From Erythroxylum novogranatense (taxonomy: Eukaryota > Streptophyta > Magnoliopsida > Malpighiales > Erythroxylaceae): a DNA stretch of 64,000 nucleotides. The stretch spans positions 31,664,540 through 31,728,539 of the forward strand of contig CM057233.1 in the NCBI GenBank assembly GCA_029891385.1. The letters run 5' to 3'. The notes beneath the pieces are model-generated. The model made no database searches. It saw nothing but the letters and a program-made list of their open reading frames with translations, and was not told where the DNA came from. Both the position numbers and the translations under genes were made by a program. Below are positions 1 to 11,812 of the stretch, in pieces (positions within the stretch are counted from its first letter, which is position 1; each line of letters starts with the position of its first letter).

Positions 1-46
1 TAGTGACTCCGGTCATTGGGTTCGTGTTTTGTGTACCACCTTTTAA

Positions 47-360
47 TGTTGGGTCTGTGTTTTATGTACCGGGGCGAACTAGGCCCAGCGTACCCCAAGT
101 TAGCACGCGACCACAACCTTCAAAGGTATTGTCCTCTTTGGTACTCGAACTTGAGACCTTAAGGTTTTGTTACATTTAAATGCACGCTTCTTACCATTAA
201 GCTAGCTCAATGGTAAGAGGCGTGCATTTAAATGCAACAAAACCTTGAGGTCTCGAGTTCGAGTACCAAAGAGGACAATACCTTTGAAGGTTGTGATCAC
301 GTGCCAACTTGGGGTACGCTGGGCCTAATTCACCCCGGTATACAAAACACGGACCCAACA
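47..360. repeat. 314-bp near-perfect palindrome (foldback, SINE-like arms)
   Basis: Positions 47-203 and 204-360 are inverted copies with no net indel: both ends and the central GCTAGC (201-206) give the same symmetry centre, 203.5. A handful of mismatches separate the arms. The sequence just outside the left arm (about 4-37) resembles the arm terminus again, so that side carries a partial duplication. Such a structure can extrude a cruciform or give a long RNA hairpin. It could be a foldback transposon, an inverted dimer of a SINE, or an inverted duplication formed during repair. No clear target-site duplication is visible. Confidence 0.9.
203..267 (+). other. tRNA-like pol III promoter boxes in palindrome arm
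   Basis: The right arm contains TAGCTCAATGG (203-213), which fits a tRNA A box, and GTTCGAGTACC (257-267), which fits a B box; their starts lie 54 bp apart. The left arm has the mirror-image pair on the minus strand (GGTACTCGAAC near 140-150), so two divergent tRNA-like heads meet at the centre. Known plant SINEs begin with such tRNA-derived heads. There is no cloverleaf with paired acceptor ends, so this is not called a functional tRNA gene. Confidence 0.55.
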
Positions 361-1624
361 CCGGTGACAACTTCTTTTATCTTACATACATTCATATATT
401 GACATGCTTCACATATCATTTTCTCAATCAATCACATGCTTGCACATTCACATCCAAATCACAATTTTCTTTAGACCCAAGGTCCAGCATTCAACATCAT
501 TGTTGAGTAACATTTATTCCGTCACATTCACATGCAAAGAGAACTTCAATAACTCTTTCATATATGACAATCATAGGACCTTCATTATCCGGAATCAACA
601 CAATCAATTCACATTCATTCAATAAGTCAAACATAATATAAAACAAACAATTAATTGAGTGAGACCGTCTAGGTTACTCATAAGTCAGTCTCGAAGCTAA
701 TGCCTAGAAGTTCAGACAATAACTGGAGGTTGACGTTCCAGTTGCTCCTCTATAACAAGCAATATACGCATATCACAATTTTCACAATTATAAGTGTTTA
801 ATAATGCACATGTATGTATATAAAATATGCATAATGCATGTTCATGACAATCCTGAGTATTTTTTCATTATTTTTGTCACAAAATGAATCCAGTATCAAA
901 ACTCACTTAAGTATCATTTGTATGTAGGGTTTATACCTCAAACAAACACTTTGAATCTACTTTCATAACCCAATGAATCATTTCATATTTTCCCCAAAAA
1001 CTAACTTTTGGGTCTACTGCACTTGATCATTTACACAATTCAAATGAAGTAATTTGGCAATACTATCTTCTAAAAAATTGTTCTCCTATCTCTAAAGTTT
1101 CTAATGAAAACAAAATCATTCAATTTAGTACAGTATTTTGAAAGTTATTCTCCAAATATTTTTGGGCTTTTCTCATTCTGAAATAGTACATTGTACTTAA
1201 CTTCCATCCAGAAATTGAAAATCTTAGAGACTGAATGAAAATTCTATTTCTTCAGATATTTTGTAACAATATGTATCTAGTTTACTCCAAATAAAAAATA
1301 ATCTCATTATGAAATCTAGAGATCAATATATAAGCAAAATACCCAAGCATGTTTAGTGAAATCATACCAGTTCTTATTATTCCAACATATTCCCTCACTT
1401 TCATTCAATAAATCTTTTTCAAATCAACTCAAAATGCTACCAATATTTTTGGAGAGGTAGAATAATGTGTTAGGAACCTATTGTTTCACGAATCAACTCA
1501 TTTAAAGGCCTAGAGAAGAAGTTATGGTTAAAAGAAGCAAGACTATTCAGTTGCAAAACGCTCTCGGTTATTAGAGAGCACAGTGTCATGATGTGACAAT
1601 TAAAATCACAACTGGTCCAGCAAT

Positions 1625-1745
1625 CACACTCACGGGCGTGAGAGAGATGAGTCAGGGATGTGAGTGACTCATAGGTGTGAGGAAAAAATTCATGGGTGTG
1701 AAGGAGGCACAGGTGTGAAAGAGAAAATCACGCCTATGCACACTC
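1625..1745. repeat. GTGTGAG-type short-word cluster in Gypsy-1 LTR
   Basis: About 120 bp with repeated words of the form GGGTGTGAG or CGTGAGAGAG (for example near 1637, 1674, 1694 and 1710), spaced irregularly at 15-30 bp. It stands out from the AT-rich LTR around it. It lies where other gypsy-type LTRs in the window have GC-rich word clusters, so it may be the decayed equivalent of those islands. Confidence 0.5.
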
Positions 1746-2639
1746 AATTAGACCTATCCCACATTTTTCGCTCGATCTTTCCCAAATGATTTCAGATGGC
1801 TAGGATTTTTGGTGGAGATGTAGATTAGTATGTTATGAGTCCAATAGTTAAGCACCATGTCATTTGGAGGTCGGAAGAAGGAGATATAGCCAAAAGATCG
1901 AAGGATGTTGCGTTAGCCTCTAAAGTTAGAAGTCGCGATCGTACACTATTAACGTCCATATGCATGATCACAACTTTCCAGTCGCACTCCCTCACTTCTA
2001 ACCTCCATAATTTTCAATCTAGAAATCTAAAAGTTTTGAACTTTATATTATTAAAAAGCTAAAAGAAACATCTACAACTTTCATGAAGACAATTTTGTCA
2101 AAATCTTCCTAGATCAATACAGTTTAATCATGGAAGTTTCAGACTACATTTTTACCCCTTTTTCTCTTTTCTTTCTTTTATTCTAAACCAACCTCTCTAA
2201 CTTATCTTCTTTCATTAAATCTGACACTTCAAATTCATTTCTACTCTTTCTACTCCATTTCCATTCAACTCATTCAGAACACATGCACATTACAACTAAT
2301 TATACAAGTTTACTTCTGTTGGACCCCGATTTTTAAGTGAATTTAGAAATAATAATTGAAAAGAAATGAGTGTTTTTGTGTATATGTTATGGTATAAATG
2401 TATTTATACCTAAAGGAAAGTGATGAGAAAAAGAATTGATTGATTTTGATAATTTTGGGATTTGAATAGATTTTTATGGTTATAAAAGTTAACGTGAATT
2501 AGTGAATTAAAATGGAAGTTGAAAATCAAGAAATAAAGAGAAAAAGTGTGAGAATTTATAGAATTAAGAAAGTTTGACTTTTAGGGATGAATAGTGATAG
2601 AAAGTTTGACTTGAGAGTTGACTTTTTGATTTAAGCAAA

Positions 2640-3290
2640 ATTTGAGAAAAAAATCTTCATAAAACTTGTAGCTTCGGTTGAGAGCTTTCTGTCGCCATAA
2701 AGTATGATAGTTTTCAATGTCAGAATTAAAAGTTATGAAATTTGAAATTTTTGGACGTATTATAGGTTGACCAATGTTATGACAGAATCTTTGACTGAGA
2801 AATTAACTTAGTTAAAGGTTGAATTAACCTTTAAGTTTTTTATGAAATCAAAGATTTTGATTTGATCTTTATTTTGATATAAAGTATAGAATTTTTGGAT
2901 CATGGAATAGGAAGTTATGATTTTTACAAGTTTCTGTTATAGTTTTGGCAAGATTATTAGTGGACATAAGCTTTGACTAGAAAATCGACTTCTTTAGAGG
3001 CCAAATTGATTTTTCTGTCCTTCAGGAAAGTTGTAGGTTTCTTTCTGATTTTTCCATTGATATAAAATATGACATGTTTGGACGTTGGAGTTGAAAGATA
3101 GAAAATTTCAAAATTGAGCTATTATTTAGAGATGTATTATTTGGGCAAAATCTTTGATTAGAAATTTGATCACTTTAGAGATGGAATTAGTTTTTGAGTT
3201 TAGCATGGAAGTTGTAGAGCTTCCCTTAAGCTTTCTATTGATACCAAATTTGTCAAAATTGAAATTCGGAATCAAGAGCTACGATTTTTG
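2640..3290 (+). repeat. Degenerate ~180-bp tandem array inside solo LTR
   Basis: Four diverged units follow one another. Each contains a block like AAAGTTGTAG, then a (G)ATATAAAGTATGA-like block (about 2696, 2879, 3061, 3241), then GGAGTTGAAAGTTATGA-like text. The spacing is about 180-183 bp. Similar arrays occur in the LARD-1 LTRs (about 28900-29800 and 33780-34650), the solo LTR at 37417-41901 and the LTR fragments at 46100-46760. Units are too diverged and too full of stops to be coding. Confidence 0.75.
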
Positions 3291-3301
3291 GAAAATTTGA
3301 A

Positions 3302-3390
3302 TATATATATATATAATCATATATATATATATATATTGAAAAAAATAAAAAAATTCGAAAGCCCTCTCGCGTCGCCCTTGCGAGGAGGGT
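3302..3390. repeat. TA microsatellite followed by short GC-rich island
   Basis: A TA-rich microsatellite (about 3302-3337) is followed by a short CpG-dense patch with TCTCGCG, TCGCC and TTGCGAGGAGGG (about 3361-3390). This position in the LTR matches the larger GC islands of the LARD-1 LTRs, so it is probably a shrunken version. Confidence 0.6.
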
Positions 3391-4275
3391 CTTTTTTATG
3401 TAAATTATTATTATTTTTAAAAATTTTAAAATTAATTAATTATTAATTCTATCTTATAGGAAATATAACCTTTTCCTATTCTTTTACTCTTATCTTTTCC
3501 GTCCGACATCCGATTGACTTGGTTTTCAAAGCTTTAGATTCCTAAGATAATTATCTACATCCTCATGAGAAAATTATGAATTTTTGAGATTAAATTGAGG
3601 TTGATTAGATTAATCAAAGTGAGTCAGGAAATGTTCCAAACATAGTTCAGTATTTTGAGAAATTCTTAATCTGTGGTGATCCGATTGAAGTGATTCTTGA
3701 AGAAAAATAAAATTAAGACATGGGGCTACAAGTCATATGAAGGAGTTGAAATTCAATTTAGCCCCTAAGACTTTTAATTTCTGAATGGAAGTTTGGAATT
3801 GTGTGTAGTCTTGGATTAGAAAAATCTGAACGTATTTTGGACATAACTTTTGCTCTAGTAATCCAAATGAGGTGATTCTTGATTTGGATTAAACTAGAGA
3901 AATAGGGCTACAATTGTTATGAAGAAGTCTAGTTTCAATTTGGTCATTAAGAATGTCAATTTCTGGATGGAAATAACGTGCTGGAAAATGATTTAGCATA
4001 AGACATGTCCGAACTGTTTGGAGCATAACTTTTGATGTAGTGCTCCAAATTAAATGATTCTAGTGTCGTTAAGAAATTAAGACAATAAGGAACAATTATT
4101 TAGAAGGAAGTTTTGACAAATTCCTTCAAATTGATAGTGATAAAAATATCCAAAAGTAAGCATGAACGAAAGGAAAGTGCAGGGGCAATTTTGGAAGTCT
4201 ACTTAAGGAACTAAGTGAGAAGGCTTACATGGTGGGACAAATTGGTCATTTGTCATTCATTAAATGACTTGGCAC

Positions 4276-4283
4276 TATAAAAG
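4276..4283 (+). promoter_or_regulatory. Candidate TATA box of solo LTR
   Basis: TATAAAAG lies about 1.96 kb into the LTR, followed within about 30 bp by a GAGAGAAGCACGAC-like purine-rich stretch that could hold a start site. LTR promoters normally have a TATA box at the U3/R boundary; function here is inferred from sequence alone. Confidence 0.45.
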
Positions 4284-6287
4284 AGGGAGTTGTCATTTTT
4301 GGAAGAGAGAAGCACGACTATTGCCTAAAGAGATGAAAGAAATAAAAGGAGAGATGATAGGGTGAAGCATTTTCGGCTAGGAGAAGAAAAAAGAAGAAGG
4401 TGGAAGCTTTGAGTTTCAGATTTTAGGGCTTCAAGCATGATATTTTCGTGGATTCTAGAGGGAAATGGTGGAATAAGGTGATAGCTCTCTTATGGGACAA
4501 GAAAATTTCCAAAATGGTGGAGGTTGAAGGTAAGAGAAATTTTTGAGTTTTGGAATTGTCATGAGGTTTTGGTGTTGATAGCTTGGATATTGTATGGGTT
4601 TGTCAATCCTAAGCTCAATTTTGAAGATTTCATGATTAATTGGATTAATGTTTGGATAATTGTGAATTAGAATTTATGCCCAAATTTTGGAATTTGGGGA
4701 TTTTGAAAATTTATGGTTTAGATAGTTTGAAAATATGTGGAATTAGTGTTTTCCAAGCTCAATTTGAGAAATTATGTTATTTATGAAGTTGAATTTGGGT
4801 GATTTGTTTTAGGTAATTTTAAATTGGAAGAAAGAAAGAGGCTATGGGCAAATTGACGATTTGGACAAGCTTCTAGCATCAATTCGAGGTGGGTAGTATG
4901 TTTATTTATTGAATTTTAAGCTAAGTATGTGTTTTTAAAAATTCAAGAAGCAAATTTTTGATAAATTAATGTTTATATAAATGTTTGAAAATTATGATTT
5001 TCAAAGGATTAATTTTAATACTTTCAGAATGTTTTTAAGAAAATACGAGATTTATGAAAATCATGTTTTGAATTATTTGAAAATTTGAACAATGTGCTTT
5101 AAGAATTTGTATACGTTTGATTTATGGTTTAAAGAAATAAATTGCATTCATTGTCATGATTTTGATTGATATGTGTTTAAATTTATGAATTGAGATTGAA
5201 TATGTTTTGCTATATGACTTGATGTGATATGTGGAATTGTGAATGTGTTTGATTTATGATTTAAAGAAATTTCTATGAATTATGTATTCTTTATGTTTTG
5301 AATGATTTTGCAAATTATGAAAAGGGTTGCTTTCAAGAAGTAAATTGTTTTAATAAATTTATTGCTTATAGTTTTCAAAAGTCAAGAAGAAGTTTAAAAT
5401 GTTTCAAAATTATCGTTTTCGAATGATTTGAATTATTGTTGAAGTTGTTTCGGGCAAATTAAATATAATGATTCAATTGCAACATTCAATGGGTTTGAGT
5501 GTTTTTGAGAAATTGTTATAAGTTTTAAATTTTTGATAAATTAAGAAAATGTCAAAATTATGAAAATTGTTACTTTCATTGGTTTTGAAAATGACTTGAA
5601 AAATTGTTACTAAAGTTAAATTCTTTGAAAAAAAGATTTGTAAAATTGATCAAGAAATTTAAAAGAAAGTTTGAATAATCAAGAAAGGAAAATATTTATG
5701 AAATTTATTGTTTTGAATGATTTTAAAAAATTGCTACAAAGGTTTAATTCTTTATTTTAAATGAGTTATGATATTGATCGAAAAATTTAGAGAGAAAGTA
5801 TTTTGAAATTTATGGTTTCAATGCTTTGGAGAAATGTTACAAGTTTTAAAGGATTTGAGAAATTAAGAAAAGTTCTGGAATTCATTACTTATAATTGAAG
5901 TAAGAAAATTTGTGATTTTTAAGAAATTGCTATGATTTTGTATTTTCCTTGTTTGTGCATGATTGAGACTTTGAACATGTATTTGATTGTATATGAGAAT
6001 GATTGATGCATTGAGTTTGCTTTTGAATTGTTATATGAATGTGTGTGAAATTGTGGATATGTGAATGTGTCAAGTATTGACACGATATGACTTTATGATA
6101 AGAAAAATTTGAAAATCAAGATTTCGAAATGTGCATTCGGGCAATTCGAATTTTTGTTTTCGATTATGTGTTATGTAGGTTTGGTCAGGTCTCATAAGTG
6201 GGACAAGTGCACACTTGTATATTTTTAAGCCTTTTCCTAGCTGCCCATTAGAGGCACTGGAGTTTCGATCTCGGACTTCCATAAGTC

Positions 6288-6381
6288 ACGGCTACACCGG
6301 ACCGCGATGCAGGAAGGTGTAGTACATTCCGTTTACGGCTGCACAGGACTGCTATGCGGAAATGTGCAGTACGTTCTGTTT
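6288..6381. repeat. Two 47-bp tandem units, each with a 7-bp-stem hairpin
   Basis: Units begin ACGGCTACAC (6288) and ACGGCTGCAC (6335), a period of 47 bp. Unit 1 pairs CTACACC (6292-6298) with GGTGTAG (6316-6322). Unit 2 pairs CTGCACA (6339-6345) with TGTGCAG (6363-6369). Two base pairs differ between the units and both partners changed together. The LARD-1 LTRs carry a single related copy on the minus strand (about 18230-18265 and 31700-31735). Confidence 0.7.
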
Positions 6382-7302
6382 TAGACCGAACCAAACCATT
6401 TGATGTGTTATGTGTTTTTTCTTGTTTATATCTGTGTGCATTCATATTTGGAGTTTGTTTATGAATTGTGAAAGTTTGAGAAATTTGTGATTTGAGAAAG
6501 TGGAGTTCAATCATGAAATTTTGGAAAGTGTTATAATTGTTTTGGAAAGTGAAAGTTGAAAACAATAAGCTTTTGATAAATTTCATATTGTAAAATATTT
6601 TTGAATGAAAAATGAGTTTTGGGAAAATACTTTTGCTTATGGTTTAATTATAAACATATTATTCACGAGCTTTGTGCTCACCCCCTTTCATCCCCATCTC
6701 CAGGTTTTGAGCAGGGGATCGGATGAAAGAAAGTCAAGCCATCTGTCCGTTTGCGTATTTTGTACTTTCGTATATTTGGATTTTGGGTTTCTGGATTGTG
6801 AATGGCGTGGAAAGCCATTAGGGATTGGTAAGAGATTAATTTATGGTATGTATGGAATGTGAAATTGTATAAGAGTTTGTATATGTTTATGATATGATTG
6901 GAAATTGCATATGATTGATTATGAAATATGGATGATTCTGGTTTAGCATTGAGGCTTATTAAAGTGTTTTAGAAGTAGGATTGCGTTTGTTTATGCTGAG
7001 ATCCCGGACGGAGGGTCTGGTAGATTTTGATGATTGTATGATTGATTGGGATGTATTTTAGAAGTGTGTTTTAAACACTTTGCAGGTTTGGGTTAGTCAA
7101 AATGCAGCCGTTATGCTGTCGGAATTTTGTTAGATAATAAGTTAAAAAAGAATAAAAATAAGAATTAGATGTTTAAAAGAGGGATTATGGGACTTATATG
7201 ATTGTTAAGAAGTTTGTTATGAGTTGAGAAGTTAATTGGGGATAATTTCCTAGAAAAAAGAAATTGTATGGATTTGCATGAGTTTGAAACAAGATGGTTA
7301 AA

Positions 7303-7321
7303 ATATATATATATATATATA
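7303..7321. repeat. TA microsatellite
   Basis: Nine to ten TA dinucleotides near the 3' end of the solo LTR. Nothing further is associated with it. Confidence 0.9.
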
Positions 7322-8400
7322 CCGGATTTAGAATGTCTTAAGATTTCCAACGCGATAGTTTTCTAAGTTCATGCTTCGTATGTCGGATCCGCTTATGATT
7401 TGTTTGAACCGATGCCATTCGTTTTTGCTTCAATTTGTTTCAATTTATGATCCGCCCTTCGTTTCGTGTTATTATCCGATTTACTTTTGTTTCATTTTTT
7501 GGTTAGGATCCAGTTCCGAGATCGGGTCCCAACAACTCCAAATCCTCAAAATCATCAAAAACCAAATATGATTCATCCATCTTCTTCATATTTTGCATTT
7601 GACATTTTCTGCACTTTCTTCAGTATCATTTTCCTATATTTTCATTTTCTACATTCCCATAAATTTCTTCCTCTAATTGTCATTTAAACAATCTTTCTCT
7701 TCTCAGGCCATCATCTTACAACTATTTTTTAACTCTAAATTTATTCTTTTATTCATCTCTAAAAACACTCTAAACTCACGTATAACAGTGGAGACATCAA
7801 CAGAAACATAGCATTTACATATTTAATTTTCACACATTTTTTGCTTTAATCACATACACTTTGTCATTGATCTTTCAAACTTACAAAACATTTCTACACT
7901 ATCTTAAAACATCTTGATCATCAAATATTCAAAAACCACACATCAAAAATTTTCATAACTTAAAAACCACGATGTTCAAGAAAATAACTATTTTTCTTCA
8001 TGATCATGTAATGACAAATAGATCACCAAATTTATCTCATAAACCATTAAATCATAAGGATTTACATGTACTTGATAAAACTCCAACTTCGTCAAAACCT
8101 CAAGAAGCCTTAATTTTCATGCAACTCACATATATCGTTTTAGGGGTTCGCAAGCTTCGGTGTTTCTTAAGGAAAATGAAAGAAAACCAAAGTTGGGAGT
8201 AGCAAAAGGATAGATGAGAACAAGGTTTTTCTTTGGTGAAGAATTGATGAAAAACTCTGTGTTAAAAGAAACAACTTTGGAGAAGAAAGCTACGAAAGAG
8301 ATGAAGACAAGAACAGTAACTTGTCTTTCAAGGTTAAGAAAACTTAACTTTAAACTTGGACACTTGTCCACTTCTTAAGCTCTTAGCTAATTTCCTAACT

Positions 8401-8423
8401 AACTAGTTCTTATTGAACTAGTT
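8401..8423. repeat. Perfect 9-bp hairpin in Gypsy-1 LTR
   Basis: AACTAGTTC (8401-8409) and GAACTAGTT (8415-8423) form a perfect inverted repeat around a 5-nt loop. The related solo LTR has an 8-bp inverted repeat, AAGTGACA..TGTCACTT, at a comparable place (about 41395-41412). It could be a structured element in the LTR, or chance. Confidence 0.6.
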
Positions 8424-8879
8424 CCCTAACTTTCATCCTTTCATTCTAATTATCTCCAAAGTTTTCAACATCATCTTCTCGCAAGTTTCTTCAATATAAT
8501 TACACTCATTTCTATCTTCCATATATTAATTTACTTACAAATTGACATTTTTCATAGTACAATAACATCAAACATTTTCGAAAATTATTCCTAAAATCTA
8601 CCAAAATTCAAAATTAACAAATACACTCACCAATTAAATTTTCAATACAACAAATTCACAATTCTTAATAATATCACATCACAATTCAATTATACTTGGA
8701 GTTATCCAAGAATGCATGTACAATTATTTTCATGTGCAAATATCCAATAGTCATGTGTATGTGTAGGTCATACGATGCATGGGCATGAGATGCATTTTCT
8801 AATCTCTCAACAATCTCTCATATTTCCTATTTTAGCCTCTACGTAGGTAATGGGATGTTACAACTCTCCCCTCTTTAAA

Positions 8880-9831
8880 AGAAATTTCATCTTTGAAATT
8901 CTTACCTAATTGCTCAAACAGGTGGGGATATTGTCTCATCAGATGCTCCTCCATTTCACATGTGGCTTCCTCAATTGAGTGATTCCTATAAAGGACTTTC
9001 GCCAATGGAATGACTCAGTTTCCCAACTGCTTGATCTAAGATCCCACAATCTTGATCAACTCCTCAATATAGCTTAAGTTACTAACAACCTTAATCTCTT
9101 AATCCGGTATCACATGTGTCGGATCTGATTGGTATCTTCGGAGCATACTCACATAAAACACATTATGCAATTGAGACATTTCATTCAGTAAAGCCAAACT
9201 ATATGTCAAATATCCTATCCTCTCAATGATTTTATAAGGACGAATGTACCTAGGGCTCAACTTGCCCTTTTTACCGAATCTCAATACTCCTTTCCAAGGT
9301 GACATTATGAGAAACACTTTGTCTCCAATACTGTACTCCATGTCACGGTGATGTTGATCCACATAACTCTTCTGTCTATCTTGAGGCGCTTTAATTCAGC
9401 TTCAAATCAACTTCAGCTTATCTACTATATCTTGTATCCAATCTGGCCCTTTAACCATTCTCAAGTCCTCTTCATCATAATATAATGGAGACCGACATTT
9501 TCTACCATACAATGCCTCATACGGTACCATTACGATACTATTGTGGTAATGGTTATTATAGGTAAACTTTATCAGTGTTATATTATATATTGATCCCACA
9601 CTCCTCGAAACTCCAATGCACATGCTCTAAGCATATCCTCAACAGTTTTGATTGTCCTCTCACTCTATCCGTCTGTCTGAGGATGAAATGTTATACTGAA
9701 GTTTAACTTCATATCCAGGCAAACTGTAAACTCCTCCAAAATCTCAAAGTGAATATGGGATTCCTGTCCGTTCTCATTTCCACTCCAGAATGGGCAACGA
9801 ATGTAGCTTCCCTACTGGAGCTGTTGGATCG
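8880..9831 (-). pseudogene. Gypsy-1 pol 3' end: integrase C-terminal part and chromodomain, broken
   Basis: Reading from 9831 down, fragments resemble the gypsy integrase end. First comes an LEW-K segment, then a jump straight to FTLRFW-like sequence, so the first part of the catalytic core is deleted. Next come FHPQTDG-like and SERTIKT-like motifs carrying the catalytic Glu region, then YEALYGRKCRSPLYYDE (about 9470-9530), and the C-terminal SIGDKVFLIMSPWKGVLRF and KLSPRYIRPYKIIERIG blocks (9099-9362). Below 9105 a chromodomain-type tail (KVLYRNHSIEEATCEME) runs to about 8890 and ends just before the polypurine tract. Several stops and shifts make it non-functional. The other half of the gene lies at 45377-45862, beyond Copia-1. 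A chromodomain after integrase marks the chromovirus clade of Ty3/gypsy. Confidence 0.88.
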
Positions 9832-11798
9832 GAAAAAGAAAGCACGCCATATTTAGAGAACCGGTAGATTTCAAAACTTTTTAGAAATCTTATTTGCAGC
9901 GGAAGCAATATATACAAATCATCATGCCAATCTATACATGATATGGTATAAGGATAATAATAAACATAAACAAGATAGTGATATTATTCACTCCTTCACT
10001 ACAGCTTTAATTCCTCGCTGCGCTATCATCTCCTTCTTTTTGTATCCAAAGTTTTTGCTTTTGAATCTTTTCTTTGGTCAATCTATCCTCTCCTTATTTT
10101 TGTATCCTCAACCAACTTGATCTACCACTTGTTCTTCTTAGACAACTTGGTTAAAAAGATCCTTTGGTGGGAAAGGAGAAGAAACACTTTGGAGGAGATT
10201 TTTCTTAGAAGAAAGAAGATAAAGAATGAGACACTCTCATGTAATTTTTGAAAACTTTCACGCAAGATAGGAGAGAGAGTGATAAAAATGTAAGAACCCC
10301 TTCTTACACCCTCACAATTTAAATTAACACCAAAGGAAAGAAGAGTTTTCCATCCAATGCATCACTTCTTCATTTAATTAATCATAAAGAAGCCATTAAA
10401 TGAGACTCTTCTCATCTATCTTTAATATGACTATATGAGAAGTGTATTAACCTAAATGAGACCTATCAATTTCGTTTTTGATGATGAAAAAAGGAAGATG
10501 GTCTATCTAATGTACATCTTTCTTCTTTAATATAATGAATACTAATAGGTTAGATGTTATCATTATATCATTAAAAGATAACCATTAAACCATTTAATGG
10601 TAACATCATTACTCCATTTAATGATGATAAAGCATGATAAATACCATCTTTATTTAGCAATTCAATGCCAAATGTGCAACTCCACATTCAACCTTGATGA
10701 AAAATGAAATTGCACTTTACTTTTTAAAAAATTTTGTTTTAATTTAATTAATCTAATTAAGCTGAAGTCCAGCCCATTTTTAAATGTACATTTGGGATTC
10801 TAATTAACCATTAATTAGAGCAAGTGCAAAATTCAATCATGAGCTTTAAAACCTCCATTTACATTTCTTACATTGTTTGATAACCTTCCTTGAAGCCAAG
10901 TGAGGAATCTTATTAGACTTAGAAAATTCAAGCTCTAATAAGCCCAGAATTAATTTAATCTCATTAGAATTAATTCTAACTTATTAATGAAATGTCATTC
11001 CATTAAAGACAATTAGTTGAACTCTTGAGTAACTAAATATTATGAGAACACTTATTTTCATGTCTAATTGCAAACCCTATTATGAACCTTATTATAGCCA
11101 TCCGCACAACAAAGGATAAAATTACCATTTTGCACTTATGTTGATTTTTTTCTAGATCTCCCTTTTTACTCTATATGGTGATTAACACACAAGATCTCAT
11201 CTTGGTGTTAAAACTTGATGTGTAGCTAGTCCATCAAAGTACTGGTGCCGTTTTAATCACCAATCCCCTTAAAACATTTAGAAGTGATGATATCACTATA
11301 AACTCTTTATTTGCGTGAATGTTCCCTGATACAAGTTTAAATTAATAATTCCAACATGCAGACACTGGATTAATACTTTGTAAAAATCTATTCCAGTCAT
11401 ATCAAGAATTATAATGAAACATATATGAGTTCACCACTCATCAAGATTGTGGTCCATAATAAGTAAATTCTTAAGTTGTATGTTTTAAGATTAAAGTAAT
11501 GACCCACTTTATTCTTGAAAACATACTTGATTCCAGATTCATTTAATAGTGCCATTATCGATAGTCAACTACTATCATGATATGAAACTGTTTCCCATAT
11601 ATCTCTATGTATATGTATATTACTTACAAAAGAATCTCGATACCTTATGACTAGATATATAATGCTCACACAAATAAAACTAAACTCTTTTATTTTATTA
11701 ATAATAAATATTTTCATTACAAAACTATAACTGAAGAAGATAAAGTTACATGTAAATGCATTTGCTTTCTACGACACTATATTTACATAATTCCAACA
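9832..11798 (-). mobile_element. Copia-1 3' LTR
   Basis: TG..CA bounded, 1967 bp. It aligns by eye along its length with the 5' LTR at 43312-45376, sharing the start, the AAACATAAACAAGATA block and the CTTAGACAACTTGG block. It lacks about 130 bp present in the other LTR near 45035-45170; the junction here is at about 11590. It is followed on the right by the polypurine tract 11799-11812. There is no coding content. Confidence 0.92.
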
Positions 11799-11812
11799 AT
11801 ATCCCACTTGCC

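Larger units (their letters stand above)
2317..7534 (+). mobile_element. Solo LTR (5.2 kb), LARD-1/gypsy-related family
   Basis: It begins TGTTGGACCCCGATTTTT at 2317 and ends CGGGTCCCAACA at 7534, with TG..CA ends. The flanking 5-mers ACTTC (2312-2316) and ACTCC (7535-7539) match at 4 of 5 positions, consistent with an old target-site duplication. The same termini and internal blocks occur in the LARD-1 LTRs on the opposite strand (17007-30274 and 30484-35154) and in the fragments at 45863 and 46765. No internal retroelement sequence is present, so it is a solo LTR left by LTR-LTR recombination. At 5.2 kb it is very long for an LTR. Confidence 0.85.
1..8862 (-). mobile_element. Gypsy-1 3' LTR (Ty3/gypsy chromovirus), left end outside window
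   Basis: Read on the minus strand, this LTR starts at 8862 with TGTAACATCCCATTACC, directly after a polypurine tract (8863-8876) and the Gypsy-1 chromodomain reading frame. It continues leftward to the window edge and is interrupted by a plus-strand solo LTR at 2317-7534. The stretch near 665-760 (GTCTAGGTTACTCA... GCTAATGCC...) is homologous to parts of the LTRs at 38640-38740 and 50920-51000, which supports one LTR family. No terminal TG..CA end is visible at the left, so the LTR is incomplete here. Its non-inserted sequence (about 1-2311 plus 7540-8862) has no coding potential beyond chance ORFs. Confidence 0.82.

Noticed and set aside
1..360. A functional tRNA gene or tRNA pair
   Set aside because: A and B boxes are present, but no acceptor or anticodon stem can be drawn and the distance between the boxes is longer than in most tRNAs. 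SINE-like or foldback origin fits better.
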